From an uncultured Sphingosinicella sp. (GTDB lineage Bacteria; Pseudomonadota; Alphaproteobacteria; Sphingomonadales; Sphingomonadaceae): 7,096 nt of DNA. This document shows, piece after piece, positions 1 through 5,806 of this stretch. Position numbers and translations under genes: made by a program. The stretch lies in contig CAMPIH010000120.1 in assembly GCA_946886275.1 (NCBI GenBank), positions 1-7,096 of the forward strand. The letters run 5' to 3'. The notes beneath the pieces were generated by a model. The model did not search any database. It saw only the letters and a list, made by a program, of their open reading frames with translations, and was not told the origin of the DNA. Within the stretch, counting starts at the first letter, position 1. Each line of letters begins with the position of its first letter.

Positions 1-428
1 CGGGATTGCTGGCGCTGGCCGCCGCCGAAATCGCTCGAGCCGCTCTGGCTGTCGCCATAATCGCCGCCGCCGCCACCACCGCCGCGGCTGTCGAGGAGGA
101 CGAGCTCGCCGCGGAAGCGCTGAAGCACGACCTCGGTGGAATATTTGTCCTGGCCCGATTGATCCTGCCATTTGCGGGTCTGGATCTGGCCCTCGAGGTA
201 CACCTTGGAGCCCTTCTTCAGATAGGATTTGGCGACCCGCCCGAGATTTTCGTTGAAGATCACGACCCGGTGCCACTCGGTCCGCTCCTGGCGATTGCCT
301 TCCTTGTCTTTCCAGGTCTCCGACGTCGCGACGCGCAGATTCACGACTTCGCCGCCATTGTTGAGCGAGCGCACCTCCGGATCGTCACCGAGATTGCCGA
401 CCAGAATGACCTTGTTCACACCTGCCAT
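1..428 (-). CDS. ssb: Single-stranded DNA-binding protein SSB (C-terminus beyond window)
   Basis: SSB coats single-stranded DNA during replication, recombination and repair in the cytoplasm. The 142 visible codons start [20 protein letters not shown] and give a full OB-fold (about residues 1-112). It contains the family hallmarks RTEWHRVV (49-56), the [19 protein letters not shown] segment (69-87) and [13 protein letters not shown] (89-101), very close to E. coli SSB. From residue 116 a run of seven glycines opens the usual flexible Gly/Gln/Ser-rich linker. The conserved acidic tip that recruits partner proteins lies beyond the left edge and cannot be judged. The ATG (428-426) is chosen because an almost perfect Shine-Dalgarno, AAGGAGGAG (441-433), sits just before it and the family N-terminus begins there. 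An SOS-box promoter lies about 160 bp upstream, so induction by DNA damage is likely (inference). Confidence 0.97.
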   Translation of the reverse strand, partial: MAGVNKVILVGNLGDDPEVRSLNNGGEVVNLRVATSETWKDKEGNRQERTEWHRVVIFNENLGRVAKSYLKKGSKVYLEGQIQTRKWQDQSGQDKYSTEVVLQRFRGELVLLDSRGGGGGGGDYGDSQSGSSDFGGGQRQQS

Positions 429-432
429 TTCA

Positions 433-441
433 CTCCTCCTT
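433..441 (-). promoter_or_regulatory. Strong ribosome binding site of ssb
   Basis: On the minus strand AAGGAGGAG ends four bases before the ssb ATG. It is the best Shine-Dalgarno match in the window and fits a highly expressed housekeeping gene. It fixes the ssb start at 428. Confidence 0.85.
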
Positions 442-585
442 CCGAACACTTCGCCACGGGAAAAATCGGAACTCATCGCATAGGAAAGTTGCAACCGGCC
501 GCCAAGGCCGCCCGCACGCGCCGCCACCGCCCCAACTCACTTTGCGGTGGATAAGTCGCTGCCGCCCGCGACTCGGCGGCGCACG

Positions 586-600
586 GAACATAATGCGAAC
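586..600 (-). promoter_or_regulatory. LexA (SOS) box, GTTC-N7-GTTC
   Basis: The minus strand reads GTTCGCATTATGTTC, an exact match to the direct-repeat GTTC-N7-GTTC LexA operator established for Alphaproteobacteria. It overlaps the -10 element and spacer of the proposed ssb promoter, as expected for repression by occlusion. It lies about 160 bp upstream of the ssb start, and no other gene on the minus strand lies between them. ssb belongs to the SOS regulon in several bacteria, so the assignment makes biological sense. An 8-base fixed pattern can occur by chance; position and promoter overlap raise confidence. Confidence 0.72.
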
Positions 601-615
601 AGACGGCGCGGTAAA
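587..615 (-). promoter_or_regulatory. Probable sigma-70 promoter for ssb
   Basis: On the minus strand TTTACC (615-610; 4 of 6 to TTGACA) and TATGTT (592-587; 4 of 6 to TATAAT) are separated by exactly 17 bp. The -35 hexamer begins three bases after the iron-permease stop codon. Transcription would start near 580 and leave a leader of about 150 nt before ssb. The SOS box covers the -10. Confidence 0.5.
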
Positions 616-617
616 GC

Positions 618-2579
618 TCAGGCCGTGGCGGTCGCCATCCGGCCCGACCGATAATAGCCGGCTGCGAGCAGCAAGATCGTCACCGTCTGCGCGGTCAGCG
701 ACTGAACGGTCGGGTAGAGGCCGAGCAATTCGATCCGGGGGAAGCCGGCGAGCGGGATCACGCCGATCAGGCCAGCCTCCTGGAGGGCGGCAACGCCCTT
801 GCCGACGAGGACTACCGCGAGGACGGCGATGAGGGCGGCGCTGTACTGGAAGAATTTCGAGATCGGCAGCCGGCGGCTGTAGCGAAGCATCGCCCACGCG
901 ATCAGCGCCAGAAGGATCGCCGCGACGGCGATTCCGCCGGCCATCGCCAGACTGTCCCCCTGAGCGCCCAAGGCGGCGTAGAAGATGATCGTCTCGAACA
1001 CCTCGCGATAGACGGCGACGAAGGACAGGCCGAACAGGAACCAGGTCGAGCCGCCGCCGAGCGCACGATCCAGCTTGTCCCGGACATAGAGCTGCCAGGC
1101 GTCGGCGTTCGATTTGCCGTGCATCCAGATGCCGACGAAAAGCAGGATGACCGCCGCAAGCAGCGCACCGAAGCCTTCGGTCACCTCCCGGCTGGCGCCG
1201 CTGATCGTGATCAGGCCGCTCGCCGCCCACCAGGTGGCGATTCCGGCGACCAGGGCGGCGATCCAGCCGCCATGGACGTAGCGGAGCAGGTCCCGTCGCT
1301 CCGCCCTGACCAGGAAGGTGATCATCGCAATGACGATGAGAAGCGCCTCGAGCCCTTCCCGAAGAAGGATGGCGAAGGCGCCGACGAAGGTCGAAGTGGC
1401 GCTCCCCGCGCCGGGCGCGAGCGCCTGCTCCGCCTGGCCGAACAGGGTTTCGAGGCGTTCGATCCTGGCGGCGACATCGTCGGCGGGGGCCTCGCGGGCG
1501 ATTGCTGCACGAAGCTCGCCCATCGCCCGCTCGACCTCGGCGACGAGACCCGAATCGCGCGCGCCGAGCAGCGCCTCGACCGGCTCGAACCCGTCGAGAT
1601 AGGCGGCAAGGGCGAGATCCTCGGACCGGTCGCGATCGCCCTGACGATAGGCTTCGAGACTCTGCCGGAGCAGGTCACGAGCGGTGGTGAGGGTGCTGCT
1701 GCTTTGGGCCCGGGCGAGCGCCTGCGGGTCGGAGCGCAGATAGGCCATCACCGCCGCCGATCGTTCCTCGCCGATCTGCGCCGCCAGGGCGCCCGGGGTC
1801 AGGCTGACCAGCGTTTCCAGATCCGGGATCCGGGCGCGAAGCGCCGGATCGGAGTTCCACAGTCGCTCTCCCTCGTCGGCCAGTTCCGGTGGGAAAGCGA
1901 AGGCGCCGGCGCGAAAGGCGAGCGCCCACTTATCCTCGGTCGGGAGATGGGCGAAGCTCTGCATCGCCGTCTCCTCGAGCCCCTGCTCGATCACCTGGTA
2001 GAGCGCGAACAGGCTCCGTTCGCGGGCTCGGGCGCGGTCGGTAAAGTCGATCGGCGGCGGATCCATGCCTCGGGACATCGGCCCGTCGCCGGCGCCGGTG
2101 GCGCCGTGACAGGAGGCACAATTTTCGGCGTAAAGGGCATCGGCGCCGGAAAGATCCGGGGCCGAACGGGGCGCGACCGGGACCGGAAAGGCGGTCAGCA
2201 GATCGCCGGCGAGGCCGCGTGCGGCCCGTCCCACCTCGGCTGGCGCCGCCTTGTCGGCGATCAGCCGCTCGAGGCTCGCCGCCCCCTCGATCAGCCGGTC
2301 ACGGTCGGGATGGGCCGGAAGGCTCGCCATCCGCTGCCGGATCGACGAGGAGAATTCGATCATCTCGTCATATTCGAGCTGGCTGACGATCTGGCCGTTC
2401 TGGATCGCTCCGGGATAGTCGACGGCGACATAATCGAGCAGCCGCCAGACCGTCTGAACCGAAGCCTGGGGCGCCTGCGGCGCTTGAGCCGGGGCCGAAG
2501 CCGGCCAGGCGAGGCTGAACAGGAGAAGCAGCGGCAGAAGCAGGCTTCTGTACGGCAAGCGGGCGGACTGGCGATTCAC
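618..2579 (-). CDS. Cytochrome c / FTR1 family iron permease fusion
   Basis: Predicted inner-membrane iron uptake permease with a periplasmic haem domain. Residues 1-32 form a Sec signal (RLPYRSLLLPLLLL, cleavage near ASAPAQA). The periplasmic part includes a c-type cytochrome with haem motif CASCH (154-158) and likely axial Met206 in GLEETAMQSF. A helical stretch follows with AYLDGFEPVEALL (326-338), typical of bacterial FTR1 ectodomains. The permease domain (about 395-645) has some seven membrane segments and both iron-binding signatures, REGLE (407-411) and REVFE (525-529), the RExxE pair essential in yeast Ftr1p and EfeU. In FTR1 systems iron oxidation is coupled to import; here the fused cytochrome may handle the electron (inference). 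The start is GTG with GGAG (2588-2585) five bases upstream, giving 653 residues. It lies 70 bp after coq9, with a Fur-like site in the gap. The family type is known; the substrate is inferred. Confidence 0.93.
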   Translation of the reverse strand: MNRQSARLPYRSLLLPLLLLFSLAWPASAPAQAPQAPQASVQTVWRLLDYVAVDYPGAIQNGQIVSQLEYDEMIEFSSSIRQRMASLPAHPDRDRLIEGAASLERLIADKAAPAEVGRAARGLAGDLLTAFPVPVAPRSAPDLSGADALYAENCASCHGATGAGDGPMSRGMDPPPIDFTDRARARERSLFALYQVIEQGLEETAMQSFAHLPTEDKWALAFRAGAFAFPPELADEGERLWNSDPALRARIPDLETLVSLTPGALAAQIGEERSAAVMAYLRSDPQALARAQSSSTLTTARDLLRQSLEAYRQGDRDRSEDLALAAYLDGFEPVEALLGARDSGLVAEVERAMGELRAAIAREAPADDVAARIERLETLFGQAEQALAPGAGSATSTFVGAFAILLREGLEALLIVIAMITFLVRAERRDLLRYVHGGWIAALVAGIATWWAASGLITISGASREVTEGFGALLAAVILLFVGIWMHGKSNADAWQLYVRDKLDRALGGGSTWFLFGLSFVAVYREVFETIIFYAALGAQGDSLAMAGGIAVAAILLALIAWAMLRYSRRLPISKFFQYSAALIAVLAVVLVGKGVAALQEAGLIGVIPLAGFPRIELLGLYPTVQSLTAQTVTILLLAAGYYRSGRMATATA

Positions 2580-2623
2580 GGCGGCTCCGGCTGGCGATCT
2601 CTTCAGAAAGGCCTAACCGTGCT

Positions 2624-2642
2624 GCGAGTGATTATCAATAGC
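2624..2642 (-). promoter_or_regulatory. Candidate Fur box upstream of the iron permease
   Basis: The minus-strand 19-mer GCTATTGATAATCACTCGC matches the classical Fur consensus GATAATGATAATCATTATC at 14 of 19 positions, including the whole central TGATAATCA (2637-2629). It is an AT-rich patch in very GC-rich surroundings, 45 bp before the GTG start of an iron permease, which is the expected location. GATAAT within it could also serve as a -10, but I see no good -35 at 17 bp. The iron link of the downstream gene supports the call; binding is inferred. Confidence 0.5.
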
Positions 2643-2649
2643 GACAGAA

Positions 2650-3309
2650 TCAGGCGACGGGGTAGCGGAGCCGCCCAAGGAACCGGCTGAGCGACGGAAG
2701 GCGTTCGCGAGTGCCTCGCCAGCTTGCCTTGAATTTCTCGAACCGCATGACGTCGTCGATGCGTCGGCCGAGGAAGGCGCGAGTCTCGGCCAGATCCTCG
2801 TCATTGTCGTCGAGAAAGACCAAGGTCGTCGAGCCATAGACCCCGACCAGGATCGCGCGCTTCGAATAATGGTTGAAGTCGGTCGCGGTGTCGCCGGCGA
2901 GGCGCCAGATCCGGTCGGCCGACCGCCAGGCGAGCCGCGCGGCGGCAGCGAGGTTCTGTGGCATCGCCAGGACCGCCAGCGCCCGCCGCAAAGCTTCGCG
3001 ATGAGGCCGCATCGTCTCGAACCGAAACAGGATGAGATCCCGGATCCGTTCGCGGATCTTCATCTGGGCGATCCGCTCCGGCGGGAAGGCGATCAGCATC
3101 GCCTTGTCGATCCAGTCGAACCAGGCGTCGACCATCTCGATCGCGCCGCCCGGGAAAGCGAGCCTCGCCCGGCCCGGCGGAACCCCAAGCTCCTCCGCCG
3201 CCATCGCCAGCGCTTCCTCGGTCCAGCCGTCGAAAGCGGCATGGGCCGGGAGCAGGGGCGCAAGCGCCGCTCGAAGCTCGTCAAGGTTCATCTCTTCAGG
3301 AGTGACCAT
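2650..3309 (-). CDS. COQ9 family protein (ubiquinone biosynthesis accessory)
   Basis: COQ9-family proteins are lipid-binding accessory factors of ubiquinone biosynthesis. In eukaryotes COQ9 presents intermediates to the hydroxylase COQ7, and alphaproteobacterial members are also tied to ubiquinone. The 219 residues show the family layout: an N-terminal TetR-like helical region, FPGGAIEMVDAWFDWID (52-68), a basic helix KIRERIRDLILFRFE (84-98), and the signature around residues 129-167, with RSADRIWRLAGD (129-140), DFNHYSKRAIL (144-154) and VYGSTTLVFLDD (157-168). The ATG at 3309 is taken as start; no strong Shine-Dalgarno precedes it. A second ATG at 3291 (MNLDEL) is possible but has GAAGAG directly abutting it. 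The gene begins 6 bp after the permease stop, so cotranscription and translational coupling are likely. This type of gene has also been annotated as an rpsU-divergent protein in bacteria. Confidence 0.92.
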   Translation of the reverse strand: MVTPEEMNLDELRAALAPLLPAHAAFDGWTEEALAMAAEELGVPPGRARLAFPGGAIEMVDAWFDWIDKAMLIAFPPERIAQMKIRERIRDLILFRFETMRPHREALRRALAVLAMPQNLAAAARLAWRSADRIWRLAGDTATDFNHYSKRAILVGVYGSTTLVFLDDNDEDLAETRAFLGRRIDDVMRFEKFKASWRGTRERLPSLSRFLGRLRYPVA

Positions 3310-3315
3310 ATCGGC

Positions 3316-4230
3316 TCAATGAGCCTCGGCCGGGTTGGTTTCAACCCTGGAGGACGGGAGCCGGATCAGGACCAGGGCGACGCAGATCAACATCGCTCCG
3401 ACGCCGTCGCCCACCGACAGCCTTTCGTCATAAGCGAGCCAGCCTATCGCCGCCGCCGCTACCGGCTGGGTAAGGAAGCACAATCCGACCAGCACCGGCG
3501 ACAAATGGCCCATCGCATAGACGAGGAGACCCTGGCCGATGAGCTGGCTGCTGATCGAAAGCAGGATGAGCGGCGTCCAGTCGCCCGGAATCACCTGCTC
3601 GCCGAGCGCGATCGAGGCCAGGAGGATCGGAAGCGCCCCCGCCGCGGTGGCGATGGCGAGCACCGGCCAGGGCGCCATCACCCGTCGGGCGCGATCCACG
3701 GCGATCAGGTAGAAGGTGTAGAAGACGCCGGCGAGGAGGGCGAGAAGATCGCCGGTCACATTCTCGGGCGAAAGCTCGAAGCTGCTTCCGAGCAGAAGCG
3801 CGGTGCCGATGGCGGCGAGCGCGAGAGCGAGCGCCTGGACCGGCCCCGGCAGCCGGCGAAGGAGGAAGAATCCGTAGATCGCGAACAGGAAGCTGGCGAA
3901 ATTGCCGAACAGGGTCGCGTTCGCCATCTTCGTCAGGAGGATGCCTTCGTGCCAGACCGCCAGATCGGCGGCGAAGAACAGGCCGCCGACCGCGACCGCG
4001 GCGATGATCGTCCATCCGGGAAAGGCCTGGCCCCGGCTCTGCCTCAAGCCGATATAGGCCAGGAAGGGGATGGCCAAGGCGAGCCTCCAGAACCCCGCCG
4101 CCACTGGCCCGACGTCCGCAAGCCGAACCATCCACGGCCCCGCGGCAAGGACGAGATTGGCCAGGATCAAGGCCGCGAACGCATGACGGTGCTGGGCCTT
4201 GCGGGCGGTGCTGGACGAGGACTGGTGCAT
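3316..4230 (-). CDS. EamA/DMT-superfamily membrane transporter
   Basis: A 304-residue inner-membrane permease with two EamA repeats (about 17-147 and 160-290) and ten predicted membrane helices, the standard size and fold of the drug/metabolite transporter superfamily. Family features are the FWRLALAIPFLAY stretch at 47-59, WHEGILLTKMANATL (93-107) in the first repeat, and GWLAYDERLSVGD (263-275) near the end. Members export amino acids, metabolites or nucleosides; the sequence does not reveal the substrate. The ATG at 4230 is preferred. An in-frame TTG four codons upstream (4242) directly follows AGG with no spacing, so it is a poor start. It heads the cluster with coq9, 6 bp downstream, and is divergent from the alkene reductase. 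No functional link to coq9 is evident. Confidence 0.9.
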   Translation of the reverse strand: MHQSSSSTARKAQHRHAFAALILANLVLAAGPWMVRLADVGPVAAGFWRLALAIPFLAYIGLRQSRGQAFPGWTIIAAVAVGGLFFAADLAVWHEGILLTKMANATLFGNFASFLFAIYGFFLLRRLPGPVQALALALAAIGTALLLGSSFELSPENVTGDLLALLAGVFYTFYLIAVDRARRVMAPWPVLAIATAAGALPILLASIALGEQVIPGDWTPLILLSISSQLIGQGLLVYAMGHLSPVLVGLCFLTQPVAAAAIGWLAYDERLSVGDGVGAMLICVALVLIRLPSSRVETNPAEAH

Positions 4231-4280
4231 TTCGATTTGCAACCTACATAGTTCCGCACCGCAGCAGAAGAAAGCTCGCC
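4231..4280. promoter_or_regulatory. Divergent intergenic region, permease operon / alkene reductase
   Basis: Fifty bases separate the two divergent start codons, so both promoters must sit here or within the gene starts. The region is AT-rich on the permease side. The minus strand has a weak -10-like TATGTA (4250-4245) with a poor -35, TTTCTT, 17 bp upstream. I see no convincing operator palindrome of the kind often found beside regulated alkene reductases. The reductase has only a weak purine-rich ribosome site, AGAAGAAAG (4266-4274), six bases before its ATG. Confidence 0.4.
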
Positions 4281-5366
4281 ATGCCCTCCCTGTTCGACCC
4301 GATCAAGCTCGGCGCCATCGAAGCGCCCAACCGGATCCTGATGGCCCCGCTGACCCGGGGCCGAGCCACCAGGGACCATGTCCCGACACCCTTGATGAAG
4401 GCCTATTACGCGCAGCGCGCCGGCGCCGGCCTGATCATCAGCGAAGCCACCGGGATCAGCCGGCAGGGGCTCGGCTGGCCCTTCGCTCCGGGCCTGTGGA
4501 GCGAGGCGCAGGTCGAGGCCTGGAAGCCTGTCACCGAAGCGGTCCACGAGGCCGGCGGCCGGATCTTCGCCCAGCTCTGGCACATGGGCCGGGTCGTCCA
4601 TCCCAGCTTCCTGGGCGGCGAGCCGCCGGTTTCGGCCTCGGCGACGACGGCGCCTCACAAGGCCCATACCTATGAAGGGCGGCAGCCTTATGCCGAAGCC
4701 CGACCGCTCCGGGCCGACGAGATCCCGCTTCTGCTCGGCGACTATGCCCGCGCCGCCGCCAATGCGCTTCGTGCCGGCTTCGACGGAGTTCAGATCCACG
4801 CCGCCAACGGCTATCTCATCGATCAATTCCTGCGCGACTCGTCGAATCTGCGCGACGATGATTATGGCGGATCGATCGCCAACCGGGTGCGGCTGCTTCG
4901 CGAGGTCACCCGGACCGTGGCTGAGACGGTCGGCGCCGGCCGGACCGCGGTCCGGCTGTCTCCCAACGGCGATTCCCAGGGCGTCGACGACAGCCAGCCA
5001 CATCTCCTCTTCCAGGCGGCGGCCGAGGCTCTCGACGAGATCGGCATCGCCTTCCTCGAGCTTCGCGAACCCGGTCCTGACGGCACTTTCGGCAAGGCCG
5101 CCGTCGACCCGGTCCACCCGCTCATCCGGAAGGCGTTCGCCGGCCCGCTGGTGCTCAATTCGGACTTCCGGCTCGAACAGGCGCAGTCGGCGCTCGCTTC
5201 CGGCGCGGCCGACGCGATCGCCTTCGGCCGAACCTTCCTCGCCAATCCCGATCTACCCGAGCGGTTGCGAAGGAATGCGCCACTCAACCCGGACGAGATG
5301 GCGACCTGGTACAGCCAGGGCCCGGAAGGCTATGTCGATTATCCGCCTCTGGCGGATGCTGGCTAG
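4281..5366 (+). CDS. Old Yellow Enzyme family alkene reductase (FMN, NAD(P)H)
   Basis: A cytoplasmic flavoprotein of the OYE/NemA class, which reduces electron-poor C=C bonds (enones, maleimides) and often nitro compounds with NAD(P)H. The 361 residues match the family length and (beta/alpha)8 barrel. Visible motifs are RILMAPLTRGRA (18-29; Thr25 corresponds to the flavin-tuning Thr), AQLWHMGR (97-104; Gln98 in FMN binding), HAANGYLIDQFLRDSSNLRD (173-192), VRLSP (224-228), AFGRTFLANPDLPERL (314-329) and WYSQGPEGYVDYP (343-355). His173 and Asn176 form the substrate-anion site in the His-Asn form of yeast OYE1, and Tyr178 is the expected proton donor. It is thus a classical OYE, and the catalytic set looks complete. 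It stands alone on the plus strand, converging on ribH. The physiological substrate is not evident. Confidence 0.95.
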   Translation: MPSLFDPIKLGAIEAPNRILMAPLTRGRATRDHVPTPLMKAYYAQRAGAGLIISEATGISRQGLGWPFAPGLWSEAQVEAWKPVTEAVHEAGGRIFAQLWHMGRVVHPSFLGGEPPVSASATTAPHKAHTYEGRQPYAEARPLRADEIPLLLGDYARAAANALRAGFDGVQIHAANGYLIDQFLRDSSNLRDDDYGGSIANRVRLLREVTRTVAETVGAGRTAVRLSPNGDSQGVDDSQPHLLFQAAAEALDEIGIAFLELREPGPDGTFGKAAVDPVHPLIRKAFAGPLVLNSDFRLEQAQSALASGAADAIAFGRTFLANPDLPERLRRNAPLNPDEMATWYSQGPEGYVDYPPLADAG

Positions 5367-5373
5367 GTCCAGC
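5341..5373. terminator. Possible hairpins at the convergent gene ends
   Basis: Two small inverted repeats overlap the end of the alkene reductase gene. ATCCGCC/GGCGGAT (5341-5347 and 5351-5357) has a 7-bp perfect stem and 3-nt loop. GCTGG/CCAGC (5358-5362 and 5369-5373) spans the stop codon. For ribH, read from the other side, they lie 10 to 45 bases after its stop. Neither is followed by a T-tract, so intrinsic termination is uncertain. Confidence 0.25.
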
Positions 5374-5383
5374 TCTCTCCGGT

Positions 5384-5806
5384 TCAGGGGGCGAAGCGCG
5401 ACTTCAGGTCGAGCATCGCCAACGCCGCCTTCGCCGCCTCGCCGCCCTTGTCCTTTTCCTCGCGTTTGGCTCGGGTCAGGGCCTGGGCCTCGTTCTCGAC
5501 CGTGAGGATGCCGTTGCCGATCGCCAGCCCGTCCAGGGTCAGCGCCATCAGCGCTCGGGCGCTCTCGCCGGCGACGATCTCGAAATGATAGGTCTCGCCG
5601 CGGATGACGATTCCGAGGGCGACGAAGGCGTCGAACCGGCCGCTTTCGGCGGCGAGCGCGATCGCTCCCGGTATCTCGAGAGCGCCGGGGACGGTCAGAG
5701 TCTCATGGCTATGGCCGGCCGCCTCGATCGCGGCTCGGGCGCCGTCGAGCAGGAGGTCGTTGAGATGCGCGTAGAAGCGCGCTTCGACGATGAGGATTCG
5801 GGCCAT
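5384..5806 (-). CDS. ribH: 6,7-dimethyl-8-ribityllumazine synthase
   Basis: Lumazine synthase condenses 3,4-dihydroxy-2-butanone 4-phosphate (made by the upstream RibB domain) with 5-amino-6-ribitylaminouracil in the penultimate step of riboflavin synthesis. The 140 residues carry the family signatures: the N-terminal strand [11 protein letters not shown] with the ring-stacking Phe11, VPGALEIP (39-46), [19 protein letters not shown] (64-82) with catalytic His74, and [13 protein letters not shown] (98-110). The length is typical of proteins that assemble as pentamers or 60-mers. The start ATG overlaps the ribBX stop by one base (TGATG, 5808-5804). AAGGTGG (5820-5814) seven bases upstream lies inside ribBX, so translation is coupled and the product order matches consecutive pathway use. 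Confidence 0.96.
   Translation of the reverse strand: MARILIVEARFYAHLNDLLLDGARAAIEAAGHSHETLTVPGALEIPGAIALAAESGRFDAFVALGIVIRGETYHFEIVAGESARALMALTLDGLAIGNGILTVENEAQALTRAKREEKDKGGEAAKAALAMLDLKSRFAP

Larger units (their letters stand above)
429..617. other. Intergenic leader/promoter region between iron permease stop and ssb start
   Basis: I see no protein-coding gene in these 189 bp. The part next to the iron-permease stop holds the proposed ssb promoter and SOS box. Next is a 6-bp inverted repeat at 561-566/575-580 (GCCGCC, 8-nt loop, GGCGGC), which would fold near the 5' end of an ssb transcript started at about 580. The rest is a GC-rich leader. A second, weaker minus-strand promoter-like pair closer to ssb reads TTGGCG, 17 bp, TATGCG, at roughly 480-510. 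This would suit constitutive expression but is only a weak match. Confidence 0.5.

Noticed and set aside
60..83. GCC/ACC triplet run near the left edge
   Set aside because: It encodes the seven-glycine start of the SSB linker, a normal feature of this family, not a separate repeat element.
546..554. DnaA-box-like TTATCCACC on the minus strand
   Set aside because: A single 8-of-9 match with no cluster of boxes, AT-rich unwinding region or replication genes nearby; it is probably chance.
430..1230. Minus-strand open frame covering the 3' end of the iron permease and the ssb leader
   Set aside because: It is out of frame with FTR1 motifs, Arg-rich and without a domain; its apparent end in the leader is accidental.
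1119..2690. Long open frame of 523 codons on the plus strand, antisense to the iron permease
   Set aside because: Its translation is low-complexity, rich in Arg, Gly and Asp, with no recognisable domain. It mirrors a clear FTR1/cytochrome gene in GC-rich DNA, where antisense frames stay open by codon bias.
2869..4251. Open frame of 460 codons on the plus strand, antisense to coq9 and the EamA permease
   Set aside because: The product is a charged, repetitive-looking string without family motifs, and the opposite strand encodes two well-recognised proteins throughout.
4167..5117. Minus-strand open frame of 316 codons inside the alkene reductase
   Set aside because: A shadow of a complete OYE gene with all catalytic motifs on the plus strand.
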